Assembly (NCBI GenBank): GCA_002104985.1
Contig: MCGO01000156.1
Location: forward strand, 1 to 64,000
DNA length: 64,000 nt
From: Rhizoclosmatium globosum
Taxonomy: Eukaryota; Chytridiomycota; Chytridiomycetes; Chytridiales; Chytriomycetaceae
Direction: 5' to 3'
The notes under the pieces are model-generated. The model saw nothing but the letters and a program-made list of their open reading frames with translations, was not told the DNA's origin and searched no databases. The position numbers and the translations under genes were made by a program. This document shows positions 34,464-46,767 of the stretch, in pieces (positions within the stretch are counted from its first letter, which is position 1; the number at the start of each line of letters is the position of its first letter).

Positions 34464-36678
34464 TTAATCTGCTTTTGGCTCTCTCAATGGAGCATATGCC
34501 GTACGATCGGCTGCAAGAGCACACCTGAACAACAGCAAAATCACTCCTCCCAGGAGAATGATGGTCAGCAGAGGATGCGCCTTAACAAACGTCTAGATGT
34601 TGAAGAAAAGTTAGAATAAATAAATGGAAACAGACAGAACACTCACTGCAAAAGGCCTCGTCCATCGCTGCATCATCTTATAACCCCCAACTCCACCATT
34701 CGCATGTTTCCCAACCAATTTACCCTTTATCACAAGATCCAAATTCTCCAATACCTTATCCCGACTTCCAAACTCCAAAGCTTTCTGATCCACTCCAACA
34801 TCATAAAACAAATCCTCCTTCGAATCAACCACAACCAACAACGGGAACTTTGCTGCCTTCACATCAACCCCAAACGCACGCTGCACATAATCCCCTTTCT
34901 GCAAGACATCAATCCACGCGAAAACAACTTTCTCCTTCTTCTCATCCCAATCTCCTTTTACAAGCGAAACATCATCATCCTTCGAATCCTCCCCACTCTG
35001 CCCATTCCACTTCTTCCCCGCCTCCCTCAACACATCCACCATCGTTTTCTTACTCACCTCATCAGACCCCTTCACAAGCCCGAGAACAACCGTATTCACA
35101 CCATCCATAATTTTCCTGGACGTAGTCTCATCAAGTTTCATCAACACAGCGCGAGCGTGCTTCAAGATCCAATCGCGGACGTTATTCCGCTGCGCATCGG
35201 TTTTCAGGTCCATTGTAGCTTGGAAGACCCGTGTGTCTTTGTGTCCACGTTCGCCCTGAGAAATCAGGAGGACGGGGAATTTCGTGGAGGCGGGGAGTGT
35301 GGGGAAGAGTTTGAGGGCTTCAGGGCCTTCGGGGCATACATTGATTTCGTGGAGGTGTGTGATTGTTGCTGAGACTTTCGCGAATTGCTCGAGGTGGGTG
35401 AGGGGGGTTGTTTTGTGGTCGTAGAGGTAGAAGACGGATGGGTTTGTGGATGTGAGAAGGACGGTGTTGATTTCGTCTGGAATAACGGGTTTGAATGCGG
35501 GTCTGTGAGGGTGAGGGGTTGAATGGTTTAAGTTATTATATGATGTGAATGAAGAATACTTACTTTGAATACTGCTTCGCAAACACCATCAGATTCTCTT
35601 TTGTACGTACACCTTGGAATTGGTCTTCCAGGTTTGTTCCAACGTGCATAACTGTGGGATACATTTGGATATCATATTTCTTGCAGAGGTCCATTTCAAC
35701 AGTGCAGTCAACCTCCCCAACATTCATCGCTCCTTTCAAATCTTTTGCAATTTCCGTCCACATTGGTGCAAAGGATACACAGTGGTGGCAGTATGGCGAA
35801 TAAAACTTGACGAACCACGAAGACTGATCGAGAAGAGAACCAATATTCTTCGAATTGATTGGAACTGATTTACCATCTGGGTTGATTTTACTTGAAGAAT
35901 CACTTGATAAAAGCAGACCGGCTCTGGCAATAGCCTCAGCTTGCTTCATTGCCTTTGCCCCTTCACCATGTTGTGTTTTGATCCAAGAGTCGACCCATGG
36001 CTCAATGAGTTTGATTTCATCGTCTCCTTCGTATTCTTTTGTGAACTTCCCGTCTTTGTAGCTGTTGTTGGTTGGTTATAGTTGTTTGTGTGTTGTGGAG
36101 TCAGTGAAGGGTGTCATGGTCATGATTGGGACAGCTTACATTCGAATAGTAGGATAGAATTTGAGAGCAGGTTGGACATTCAGGCAAATCTCTGCAAGTA
36201 GTGCGTTCGTTAGAGTCATAATGAGCAGACCCCATTTGAATCAACGTACCCTTGAGAGCCGTACATTCAATCTTTGCCAGCTTGAGGCCAATAGTATTAA
36301 AGTCCTTCTCCCTCCGTTGTTGAAACTTGAGGAACTCCGGAGTGAGTCTGTGCATTAATACCTTGTTAGCACTGAGTAACTGGAACCAACCAAACAACCA
36401 AACAACCAAACAAAACAAACCCACTTTTGACAGTGCGGACACTTGACCGAACCAAAGAAAAGAATCCAGTCGCCGCCGCCAACAACTTTGTGATTGACAA
36501 ACTCGGCCGCGCTCAAGTGGCGAATGTGGACATCGGCGGCATCGGCGGCGGCTTTGACCGCGGCTTCGGCGGCACTTAGGCTTGGAATTGGGTCGGAGGT
36601 TGAATTGACCGGGTGCCCGAACACGTGGCTCAGCGTCACAGCGAGAACGAGGACGAGTTGGATCAAGGGCGGCTGCAT
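34464..36678 (-). CDS. Membrane-anchored protein disulfide isomerase-like protein with two thioredoxin domains
   Basis: Secretory-pathway thiol oxidoreductase. ATG 36678 opens a signal peptide (MQPPLIQLVLVLAVTLSHVFG). First thioredoxin-like domain has VKCPHCQK with CPHC; second has FVKFYSPYCHHCVSFAPMW with CHHC, followed by VDCTVEMDLCKKYDIQMYPT containing the family cis-Pro. Two redox-inactive-looking domains follow (about 34650-35540). The last exon encodes AHPLLTIILLGGVILLLFRC, a C-terminal TM helix, with a short cytosolic tail. This is the layout of TMX/Eps1-type PDIs. Several short introns. The coiled-coil gene on its left end stops 13 bp upstream of this start on the same strand. Confidence 0.85.
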
Positions 36679-36691
36679 TTCAACGAGCGAT

Positions 36692-38648
36692 TTATTGGTT
36701 ATTTAGGTGAAGGCGCTCCACTGCTGTTCGCAGCTCGGCTTCAAACTCACGCCCTTCCTCAGATGCTTTCAAGGCACTGGAGGCACGTAATTCATGAACG
36801 CGTAGAGCCCGCTTCACTGACTCTTCCCGATTCTCCCCACCTCCATGCATAGCCAACACAACACGTAACTCATGCATCACGCTTTTTCTTTCATCTTCCT
36901 CTCCGCCTTGGTATACCCATTCTTTTCTCCCAGTCTCCCCTTCAACGCCATTAGCGGCTAAAGTTGCAACTCTTTGTACCAACTCCTCCACTCCTCGATT
37001 ACACACTCGCTCCAAGTCTCCTTCAACCTCTTTCAAAAGCTTCTGCTCTCCCACAATTTTCTGCAATTCACTCTCCCAACACTGTTTCCATCCCAATTTC
37101 ATTTCCTCAATCCTCTCCCTCTCTTGCACACATTCCCTTCGAAATCTGTTTAATGCATTCACAATCAATTTGAATTCTTCAAGCATCGACGATGTCTGTG
37201 TTCTTCGCCGACAGTCTTGTGTAATTTGCTCCATCCAGTCCTCAAACGAGGAAAACGTGTCTCGAACTTCCTGTAGCCTCAACCCCAACTCCTTCTTTTG
37301 ATTTTCAAGTGAAATTCTCATGAGGGATTGAAAGGGCGGCAGTTTTGTTAAATAGTTTAAATGCTTGGTGTGCAGTGTGTGAAGTGCATCCTGCGCTGCT
37401 ATTTCCAGTTCCAAAATTGTATGACGCACTGAAGTTTTGAGGGATGTGTGAAATAGTTGCAAAGAATGAAGTCGGGATTCAACCACAGATAGATGACTGA
37501 GATCCGAAGGTTTAGCTTTAATGACCGATGGAGGAGAATCACCAGGTGCATTCTGTAAGTCGATATCTTGAATATTCTGAGCATCCTTAATCTGAGGCGT
37601 AGTGACCATGTTTTCCTTCAATGATGGAAAACTGCCTTCAGTCCAATCCAAATTCAAACTTGAACTCCAATCACTGCCAAGTCCCTTGAGGGAATCCGTT
37701 ATACTCCCTAATAAATCAAAACCACTCTCAACCAAATTTGATTCAGTCTCCAAGTAATCCATAGGCACTTGAACTGGATGAACCAAATCCTTCTTTTCCC
37801 TCCCATCCTCAACTACAACCTCATGAGTCCTGAATTCCTCTACAAGAGTCTCATCAGTTTGACATCCAGTCTCAGCTTTCTCTGCGTCATCGTCCTGTAC
37901 ACCACGAAACCTCAACAGAGCCCCAAACATATCCTCCATCCCCCACATAACCCGCTCCCCAACCCCACCACCCTCCCTCTCACCTCCACAATCAACTCTC
38001 AACTTCTCCAACAACAATCTCCGCAACCCAATCGTCATTCCCAAAACCTGTTCCATCGAAACTTCATCTTTCAGTGTCAGGTCCTTCACAGGCGACGACG
38101 GTGGAATCGGCGTACAATTTGGAGGAGATACGGCATCGACAGAATCTTCTTCTGGCCCCGAGTCTTCAAACAGCGTTAAACTCGAGGCTCGGTGGGACCG
38201 CGATAAGGTGTGAGTTGCAGTTGGTGCTCTGGGAAGCTGACTGAGCGACGAGTCAAGTTGACTTATTTGCTGTGATTCTGACTGATCGCGAGTGGCCGAG
38301 GAAGGTTGGGCGGCGGCGAGTGTTGGGAGAGCGCGTAGAATCTGGGACACAGTTTGAGCGAGTTTCGCGTCACGCTCTGCCGTCGCAAGATTGTGAACGA
38401 GAGGAATATGGATTGTTTCGAGGTGTTGAAGGAGATTTTGGAAGGGCTTCAGAGGGGATAGGAGGTCATCCTGTCTGTTGGTGTGTCAGTTATACTTGGT
38501 CAGATTCGTCGTAAGTAAGAAAGAGGATAGCTTACGAGGCGAGAAAACACATATCCTCCCATTCCTGTGATCCTGGTTTTGTCGTAAACTTTCCGAGTGC
38601 AAAGCTTGTTAGCAGTCGTTTGCAGGCAGCTGTGATTTGTTGGAGCAT
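36692..38648 (-). CDS. Unknown coiled-coil protein
   Basis: Two exons: 38648-38536 (MLQQITAACKRLLTSFALGK) and about 38473-36692, joined in frame (donor GTAAGC, acceptor AACAG). About 630 residues. The first 100 residues are helical, then comes an acidic Ser/Thr-rich stretch, then long heptad-rich coiled coils (about 37,430 down to 36,700: ILELEIAAQDALHTLHTKHL, FRRECVQERERIEEMKLGW). The architecture suits a scaffold, kinetochore or autophagy-type adaptor, but no family is recognised. Confidence 0.7.
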
Positions 38649-38931
38649 TTTGTGGAATTGTCATCTCCTTCAGAAATACAAATGGAAGTGTATTTGCCTC
38701 AAAGTGCATTTTAACATTCTACTCTGTAATTCTGCATGACCTCATTCCGAGTTCACAATATTTTAGCCTCGCTCATAGGGCCAACTCTCTGAAACTGAGA
38801 AGAGCTAATTTTAAAATAACGTTCATAACCTGTATTTCAAACTGCCCGCAGCGTCTAAACATTCCTCAGGTCACCCCATCTAACGAAATCAAAAAACATA
38901 TAATAACGTAAAACTAAACGAAAAATTAAGC

Positions 38932-41095
38932 TTATCCTCGAAGCTTCTCAATAGCCATCAAAATCTTGCGACGGAGTCCAAGAGCCGTCACCTTGAGCTC
39001 ATTACGCAAGTCATCCGCTGTAAGCGTGACCAAAATCGATCCATCAATTTCTTGGGTCTTGAATGATTGTACGACTTCTTCAGAGGCACCCTTCTGTTTG
39101 ACCCACTCAGCAACCATCTCAACTGTCCAGTCCGCAGTTGGTTCTTGTGAAAGGATGGAGTCTGTATCCTCAGCAACAGAACGAGCGCGGAGGACGGATG
39201 GATCGTACTGAGACAAGGAGCGGGATTGCGGCATCTCAAGCTTTTGGATTTCCGCGAGGAGAATCGAGAGTTTTGCCTGTTCGTCCTTGAGTCTTTGCAG
39301 CTCCGCAAGTTGTTCTTCGAATGGCGAGAGCTGTTGGATTGGTTGCTTAGGGCTGAGAGCAGGGGAAGTTGGAGGATTGGACTTTGGCATTGGGACTTGG
39401 TACACTGGCTGAGCCATGGTTTGAATTGGAGTTGTTGCGGTTGTTGAGTATGGAGGCGGGGATGGAAGTGGTGATCTAACAAGCGAAGGAGACTGCTGAA
39501 CTGGCTGAACAGGTTGCATTGATAATGGCTTTGGTGCAGGGGATACTACTGGTGTAGACACTACAGGTGTGGAGAACACAGTTGACACTACAGGTGTGGC
39601 GGGTGCAGACTCTCCAGCTGCGGCTTTGTCGATAGGCTGAGGAAGGACAGTGATTGGAACCTTTTGAGAAAAAGTGTTAAACATTTTGAAGTAGTTCAAT
39701 GTTACTTACTTCAACATGAACGTTTGGAGTGTCAGAATCCTCTGTAATGATTTGTAACAGGAAAATGTTTGTGACACTGATAAGAGAGTTAATTTAACAG
39801 TCTATCAGAGGTGATATACATACGCAATAAGTTGAGACCAAAACGATGCCAAAGCCCCTAAAAACTCAAAATTAAAAACAGCTCCAATTTCGTTTTGAAC
39901 CAAATAGCAGCACCTTCAGGGTCAACTTTAAGCTCGAAAGTACGGAAAATAGGATTTACTCCACCATTTCCTCCAATCTTCACCAATGGGAAGGCTTCCA
40001 CATACTCCCCGACTTGGCGACGAGCATACATAACTTCCTTGTTTGAAGATGTAAATCCAGCAGCCACGTGCAAAGATCCAGAAAAGCCCTTCAAACGACC
40101 AAAATCTGGTGTGCTGTTGATGGAGAGGTTGATCTGAAGTGTCTCTCCAATCTTAACCACAGTTGTAGGCATTTGCAACGAGTATCCGCATACGTTGCTG
40201 GATGGAACCACGGACTGGTCCACGGGGTTTGGAGATCTTAGAAGCTGAAAGATAGAGAAGACAAGATGTTAGATGGAAGCAAAATGGTGATACTGCTCTA
40301 ACCATGAGCTTTGCCGCTTCTGGCATAATAATTGTGACTGGAACTTCCATATCAACAGTCGTTTTGACGAAGCTCTTCCCTTCGAAAAATGAAGCGGAAA
40401 CTTTCAAAGTGTACCAAACTGAACCAGATGGATGATTGAATGAGGGAGGCATGTCATTTCCGATGATTTTAAATTTCATAGGGAAAGAAACAGGGGCACC
40501 GCTCTAGATGAGTGCGTTAGAACCCTTCGTTTGGGAGGCCGATCCGACTCACTTGGTCAGGAGAAATAACCTCCTTAGTCTCAAATACGAGATCGAAACT
40601 GTGCTGAAAGACACGCGAATGCTTCAGAACTTTGTACGTATCGCTTTCATATTTGGTTGCCAATTTGGTTGCGTTGGCATTCTCCCTGTCAAACAATCAA
40701 ACGATTCAGCCTCTCATTCAACGGCAGAGATGAGTCAAACAAACCATCTAGTTTCACAAGTTCCTTTCAATTCCGTCTACAATAGGCAGGTTAGGCTTCT
40801 GCAACAATGCCAAAATCCGAAACCAACCTGAATACGAAGTGATTTGAGCTTGCTTTCAACCTTGAGAAGCACTGCGCCTTCCAAGAAAGAGTTGGTAGTG
40901 TTCCTTCAAACTGAATGAGGATGTGATAGCCAAGTGGATAGCGAACGCACCATCCGGCTTCGACAATAATGGATCCCTTTGGTCCGGCTGAACTGCCACG
41001 TCCTACGACTCTGATTGGAGGCTGTTAGCAGAACATCCTGGCATCAATTGCATTCGAATGAAGAGCGGGATAACTAACCGAATGATGCTGGTCAT
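38932..41095 (-). CDS. Arrestin-fold protein with C-terminal SAM domain
   Basis: Starts at ATG 41095 (MTSIIRL). The N-terminal arrestin sheet reads IRVVGRGSSAGPKGSIIVEAG, then NSFLEGAVLLKVESKLKSLR. The C-domain reads VWYTLKVSASFFEGKSFVKT, then MPTTVVKIGETLQINLSIN and GRLKGFSGSLHVAAGF. A Pro/Gln/Val-rich linker and short coiled coil follow (LAELQRLKDEQAKLSILLAE). The protein ends in a SAM domain: DWTVEMVAEWVKQKGASEEV, FKTQEIDGSILVTL, and GLRRKILMAIEKLRG before the stop at 38932. Arrestins bind receptors or ubiquitin ligases; SAM domains polymerise or pair with partners. About eight short introns, some boundaries approximate. Same window as two 7TM proteins. Confidence 0.82.
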
Positions 41096-41522
41096 TTGTG
41101 ATAGAGAAAAGGGGAATGAGGGAGATGCACGAAACAGAGATTTTTCTTTGGTGCGTGCCGTATTTGGGTGCGTGCACCTTATTCGCACTTTCACTTTCGC
41201 ACTTTGACAGCGGAAGGAGGCACTGGCCATATGAAGTGAGCCCTGATTTCATGTTTCTTAGATTACATAAGATCCCTCCCAGTAATGTGCGACGCCGTCT
41301 CGAAGTCCTTGTTTCACCATTTTGCCCCTCAATATCCTGCCCAGTGTGTGATCTTAATATTTTCGCCAATGATTAGATTCTATTTAAGTGTAAGTTGGAT
41401 AAATGCGTACCGTTCTCCGCATTGTACTCATTGGACCGATGCTGTTCAATATCTTATGCTTGTTTTTATTTTATCTATTTCTTTCTTCACCTTCTTACAA
41501 GCGATATTAAGCGGGAAAACAA
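41096..41522. other. Divergent promoter interval
   Basis: About 430 bp between the arrestin-SAM gene and the next plus-strand gene. The downstream frame is open back to an ATG at 41285 through a hydrophobic stretch, but the codons there look non-coding, and the ATG at 41523 sits in a purine-rich AAAACA context. No other signal. Confidence 0.45.
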
Positions 41523-42648
41523 TGGCTCACAAACAATCACTTTTCAAAAAAACAGCCACCTCCTCTCGAAATCCCAAGACAACAAAGAGAGAGCTGAAAA
41601 ATCATAAAGCCATTGCCTTCAAAGCTATGTCATCATATTCCAGTACTCTTTCGAGACGCGATTCTCTGAAGCTGTCAACAACACCACGTTTCTCTCCTTC
41701 AACGTCAGATACGTCACTTCCTTCCTTCTCCCCAGATCCATCTCTTCTCTTTGAAAACTTGAAGAAAACTGGTGACAAGAATATACGTGACAGTCAAGCA
41801 ACTATTGTTGAAGATCAAAACCAACCTGATGATTCCGCAACGTTTTTGGCTGTCCCAACAGCGTCAATCAATCTCCCAGGAAACAAAGGAAAAGAAGTAC
41901 CCGCATTGCCTATAACACCTATGATAGCCTCTTCTGCGACACCTCCTCTTACAAAACCACCAGTAGATCCTGGGAAGCCAAAGAAAGTTAACTTGTGAGT
42001 CGCGTTCTTCCTATATAAATATTGCATAAATCTATAACTTGAACTCATTGAACAACATCCAATTAGTTGGGGTTGGGTAGATGTTGGCTTTCACATTCCA
42101 CAGATGATTATGACAGGAAACCAATTACTGTCGACCCGCTCACAAAAGACGATGCAATTGAAGTTATGGAAATGCGACTCGCAATGAAACTAGAGGTTCA
42201 AGAACTCTATAAATGGAGGAATGAATATGAAACATCATTCCCAACAGAGGCTACATCGACATCTTCGAGATCTGCTTTCACAGCGAAAAATAACGCGGAT
42301 GAAAAGAGTAGCGGCGTCATTGGAGTCAAGAAGCCAGATGGAGTAGTCACGAAGCGCGATTCGATTGCGACACGGTTTCAGCAACTCGGTATTTCAAGGA
42401 CTAAGCAGCCAAGCGGTAAAAACAGTAGTTCATCTGCGTCTGGTTTGGTTGTTACAGCGAAACCTGTGTCTTCTCCATACTCATCCGTGACTGAGAAACC
42501 ACAAACTGCATCATCCAAACAACCAAAAGGGGAAGAAACAAAAACTGGGAAATCTAATAGTGCATTTGATGCCAAAACAAGAACGACAAGTCAAGCTAAT
42601 GGGCCAAGAAAGTGGGCATGGAATGATCGAAGCAGTACAAAGAAATAA
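41523..42648 (+). CDS. Unknown low-complexity basic protein
   Basis: ATG 41523 (MAHKQSLFKKTATSSRNP) to the stop at 42648, two exons around an intron of about 65-75 nt (donor GTGAGTC near 41997; acceptor near 42065). About 340 residues, Ser/Thr/Lys-rich. One structured-looking helix occurs at ITVDPLTKDDAIEVMEMRLA and KLEVQELYKWRNEYETSF. The extreme C-terminus is GPRKWAWNDRSSTKK. The exon junction does not close cleanly: the favoured splice leaves a one-base mismatch with the downstream frame near 42100. No family recognised. Confidence 0.6.
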
Positions 42649-42767
42649 TGATGACTGGAACGAATTTCTCTTTTAGCCGAGCCTTCTTTCTGTAACTTAG
42701 AGACTTTTTACGTAAATAGAAAGATTTTTAATCACAAAGATTCGTGGGACTTCGGATAATATTGGAG

Positions 42768-45276
42768 ATGGAAAGGTGGCGTAGGAACGGAACAAAGAAA
42801 CACTCCGAAAATGACCCTGTCCCTGTTCCCCCTGTAGCCAAGAGAGAGCCAACTATCCACGCATACAATAGCGGAGTCCCAGACGACTACCACTGGCTGA
42901 AAGATACCACCAAAGGCAGCAAGAAGGACGACGTTCTCGAGTACGTCAAGGCAGAGAACGAGTACACCAAGGCTGTTGAATTCACGCCCAATGCTGAGCT
43001 TTCTGAGACCATCTACAAGGAAATCGTTGGCAGAATTCAGGAGACCGACCAACAGGTTCCCTACTTCAAGAACGGCTTCTGGTGAGTGGCGTGCTTTTGA
43101 TTGACAACCCCTAATCAATTATCCAATTAGGTACTACACTCGTACTGTCGAGGGACAACAGTATCCAATCTACTGCCGTCGCTGTGAATCCATGGAGGCT
43201 GACGAAGAGATCTACTTCAACCCCAATGACATGAAGGAGGAGTACATTAGTGTGGGTACTCTTGCCGTGTCCAAGTCAGGAAAGCTCCTCGCGTACTCTT
43301 TGGACACCGATGGAAGTGAAGCCTACAAGATCTCTGTCAAGAACCTCGAGACTGGAGAAATTTTGGCAGACACCATTTCCAAATGCTCACCTTCCATCGT
43401 TTGGGACACTGAAGATAAAGCGTTTTACTACCAATCGCAAGATGACCTGTTCCGTGCTGATAAGCTTTACAAGCACGTGTTGGGATCTGATCCAAAGGAT
43501 GACGAGATGTAATTACTAATAGGCTTAATTTCGTTCCTACATTAACATCATCTATAGGCTCCATCATAATGACGATGAAAAGTTCTTTGCATTTATTGGA
43601 AAGAGTGGTTCTGGACGCTTTTTGATTTTGGGAATGTCGTCACCACAAACCACCGAATTCCATTACTTGGATCTCGAAACCCCAGGTGCAACACTGAAGT
43701 GCTTCACACCTCGTCAGCACGGCCATAGATACTCCATCGACCACCGCGGCGATTACTTCTTGATTCTCACTGACGGTGGCGGCCCATTCCTCAACGGAAA
43801 AGTTCAGAAAGTTGGAATCAACGATACTTCCCGGGATTTATGGCAGGACGTCCTCCCATACAACCCATACCACGAAACAAGTGATGTGTCTTGTTTTGCC
43901 AATTTCATCGTTCTCCAAGAACGTGTTGACGGCAACAACAGAATTCGAGTTATCGAGTCATTGGACAACCCAGAATCGTCTTACTTGATTCCGTTTGATG
44001 CGGAGTTCTTTGCTGCCTACATGTCGCAATCGAGTGTCCAAGATTTCAACAGTGACAGTTTCCGTTTGACTTTCTACAGTCCATTAACTCCTACAAAGAC
44101 ACTCGAATACAATGTCAAGACTAAGGAGTTTACTCTTTTGAAGCAGCAGGAAGTTCCAAGTGGTTTTGACGCGAGCGAATACACTTTGAGACGTGTTCAC
44201 GTTCCAATTCCAGAGGAGCTCCGTGTTAAGGCTCCACACGATACTCCAGTCGCCGAAGCTGTTCCAGTTACGCTTGTCTACAAGACTGCTCTTTTCAAGT
44301 CAGACAACACAAACAAAGTTCACTTGTATGGATATGGATCTTGTAAGTGTTGCTATGCTCACAACTGTAACTTATGTGTTTGTTTTAGACGGAATCCCAA
44401 TGGACCCATACTTTTCTCCTGCTTTCCCATCTCTTATTGACAGAGGTATTGTGTACGCGATTGCTCACATTCGTGGTGGAGGTGATTTGGGACGTGGTTG
44501 GTATGAAACTGGAAAGTTCTTGAACAAGAAAAACACTTTCTACGATTTCGTCAACAGCGCGAAGTACTTGGTTGAGCAAGGAATCACCCAACACCAATTG
44601 ATTACTTTGGAAGGAGGTTCCGCTGGTGGTCTCTTGATTGGAGCGTCATTGAACTTGAAGCCAGACGTTGCTGTTGCAGCGATTGCAAGTGTTCCATTCG
44701 TCGACGTGATCAACACCATGATGGACCCAACTTTGCCATTGACTGTTGCAGAGTACGAAGAATGGGGTAATCCAAACGAGAAGGAGTACTTTGACTATAT
44801 GTTGTCTTATTCTCCATACGACAACATCAAGGCCAACACCAAGGTGAGTCCAGATATCTGTTTTTTGCAATTGATGAAAATATTTAATGTTCCTCGTGCA
44901 GTACCCAAGTATCCTTGCCAAAGGTGGTTTGTTTGACCCACGCGTGGGTTATTGGGAGCCAGCCAAGTGGATCGCCAAGTTGCGTGCCTCCAACACAAAC
45001 GGTGCTGAAGATGACCCACACAAGAGTACTTTCATCTTTGATTGTAAGATGGGTTCTGGTCACTTCGGATCCAGTGGACGATATGCTCGTTTCAAGGAGA
45101 AGGCATCTGAATACGCTTTCATCGTGACCCAGTTGGAAGCATCTGAGAAGCGTTTGGCAGCCGCTGCTAGAAAGTGGAACAAAACCACTACCACCACCAC
45201 CACTACTGTTACTATTGGAGGTGTGACTGCAAGCACCAAAACTGTTGTGAACACTGTCTTCACTCGTATCAACTGA
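42768..45276 (+). CDS. Oligopeptidase B-type serine peptidase (S9A), copy 2
   Basis: Paralogue of the peptidase at 29.8 kb. Exons 42768-43081, 43131-43508, 43558-44342, 44389-44843, 44902-45276, about 768 residues. It keeps the matching intron positions and has one extra intron (44343-44388). Hydrolase motifs: AHIRGGGDLGRGWYETGKF, nucleophile Ser in LEGGSAGGLLIGA, LFDPRVGYWEPAKW (Asp region), KMGSGHFGSSGR (His). The residue before the nucleophile is Gly here and Arg in copy 1. It lacks the N-terminal leader of copy 1 and adds a C-terminal tail with eight consecutive Thr followed by VTIGGVTAS. Start ATG 42768. Lies just upstream of the S1/P1 nuclease on the same strand. Confidence 0.93.
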
Positions 45277-45413
45277 TAAAATCCTCTTTTCTTTTCATAG
45301 AATAAACAGTGATTTATTGTATTGTATTAATACGCTGTGAAGGAAAACAATGCGCGCACGCACGTTCTAAGAAACAAAAATAGAAATATATAGCTTCAAA
45401 AAAACAAAAAAAA

Positions 45414-46649
45414 ATGGAGCTTCTTGTCATACTTGCTGCTGTTGGAACAGTCGCGGCTTGGTCTGGCCCAGAGCACCAAATGGTGGGCCGAATTGCGTCT
45501 GCATTTTTGGCTCCAGAAACACAAGCCGCCCTCAACTCCTTGCTTCCATCTTTTGATGTTCCATCCGATAACATCACCTTCCCAATCAACGGGAATGTTT
45601 CCCTCATGACCACTTGGGCTGACACCGTCAAGGGAAAGAAGGTTTATGGATGGTCTGGTGCTTACCACTACATTGACTACGAGGACGTCACCCTCCTCGA
45701 CGTCAAGAACATGTCTGCCTCAGTTGTGGCATGTTCTAAAATTATTGATGAAATTTCTTGCCCAGCGGGAGTTTGTATTGTTCCAGCTATTGCCAACTAC
45801 ACCAACCGTGCCGACTATGCAAATAAGCGCAGCGACAACGAACGCGCCGAAGCAATCCTTTTCTTGACGCACTATTTGGGAGACATCACCCAGCCACTCC
45901 ACAACTGTGGAAAGTTCCTCGGAGGTAACAACTACCTCGTCAAGTGGAACGGATCCATCTTTGAGCCAGCCCCGTACCAGAAATACCGCCACAACATGCA
46001 CTTTATCTGGGACCAGTTCATGATCGAGGCTGATATCCAGGATAACTACGGAAACTCATTTGACAAGTACGTTGCCTCGATTATTGGTGACATTATGGTT
46101 GGGAAGTACAACTCGGCTGCTGCCTCCTGGTTAACTTGCCAATCTCCTGTTAAAACTGATTCCGGCCTTGTTGTCAAGACGGTTTGTCCAATTGAGTGGT
46201 CTGTTGAAGGAAATGACTTAAACTGTGCATCTGTTTGGGACAACACTGGTTCCTTGGACCCAGCTAATCCAACTGACGACCTGTACACTAATGGTTATTA
46301 TGCCGCGAACAAAGATATTGCTCGGCTTCAGTTGGCAAAGGCTGGTCTCCGTCTTGCTGCCGCTTTGAACACTTTGGTTCCAGCTAAGCCAATTGACACC
46401 TACTACTCTGGCTTTGCATCCGTCATCCCCAGCAAATGTACTACAACTAGTGCACCACTTGCTATTACTACAGCCGCTGTTGCTCCAGTTACCACTGCTT
46501 CTGGAGCCGTAACTGCTGAAGCAACAACAACTGCAAGCACTGCTGCCGTTGTTGCTCCTGCCCCAACCACAAAAGTTAACCTTCTTTCTAACGCGTCGGC
46601 ATTGACCATTTCTGTTGCGATTGTAGTCGCCTTGTCCCTTATGCTTTAA
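45414..46649 (+). CDS. Secreted S1/P1-type zinc nuclease, probably GPI-anchored
   Basis: Single exon, 411 residues. Signal peptide MELLVILAAVGTVAA ends just before WSGPEHQMVGRIA; in this family the mature N-terminal Trp and a nearby His bind the zinc cluster. Further zinc-site motifs: TTWADTVKG, YHYIDYED, FLTHYLGDITQPLH, HNMHFIWDQF. The family cuts single-stranded DNA and RNA and removes 3'-phosphates. After the catalytic domain come a Thr/Ala-rich stalk (about 46430-46580) and a hydrophobic C-terminus (SNASALTISVAIVVALSLML) with no charged tail, typical of a GPI-addition signal. It is therefore probably held at the cell surface for phosphate or nucleotide scavenging. Confidence 0.92.
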   Translation: MELLVILAAVGTVAAWSGPEHQMVGRIASAFLAPETQAALNSLLPSFDVPSDNITFPINGNVSLMTTWADTVKGKKVYGWSGAYHYIDYEDVTLLDVKNMSASVVACSKIIDEISCPAGVCIVPAIANYTNRADYANKRSDNERAEAILFLTHYLGDITQPLHNCGKFLGGNNYLVKWNGSIFEPAPYQKYRHNMHFIWDQFMIEADIQDNYGNSFDKYVASIIGDIMVGKYNSAAASWLTCQSPVKTDSGLVVKTVCPIEWSVEGNDLNCASVWDNTGSLDPANPTDDLYTNGYYAANKDIARLQLAKAGLRLAAALNTLVPAKPIDTYYSGFASVIPSKCTTTSAPLAITTAAVAPVTTASGAVTAEATTTASTAAVVAPAPTTKVNLLSNASALTISVAIVVALSLML

Positions 46650-46767
46650 TGAACTATGGTTTGCATTTCTCTTCTAATAAAATTCTTTTATCGAGTTTAG
46701 AATTTGTCAATGGCAACTTCCATTATTAAGTTACTGTCATCCATTATTTTATTGAGTCGTTTTCTTT

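Noticed and set aside
41285..41522. Upstream ATG adding a hydrophobic leader to the gene at 41523
   Set aside because: The extra 79 residues look like translated promoter DNA. ATG 41523 has a much better A-rich context and begins the basic, gene-like composition.
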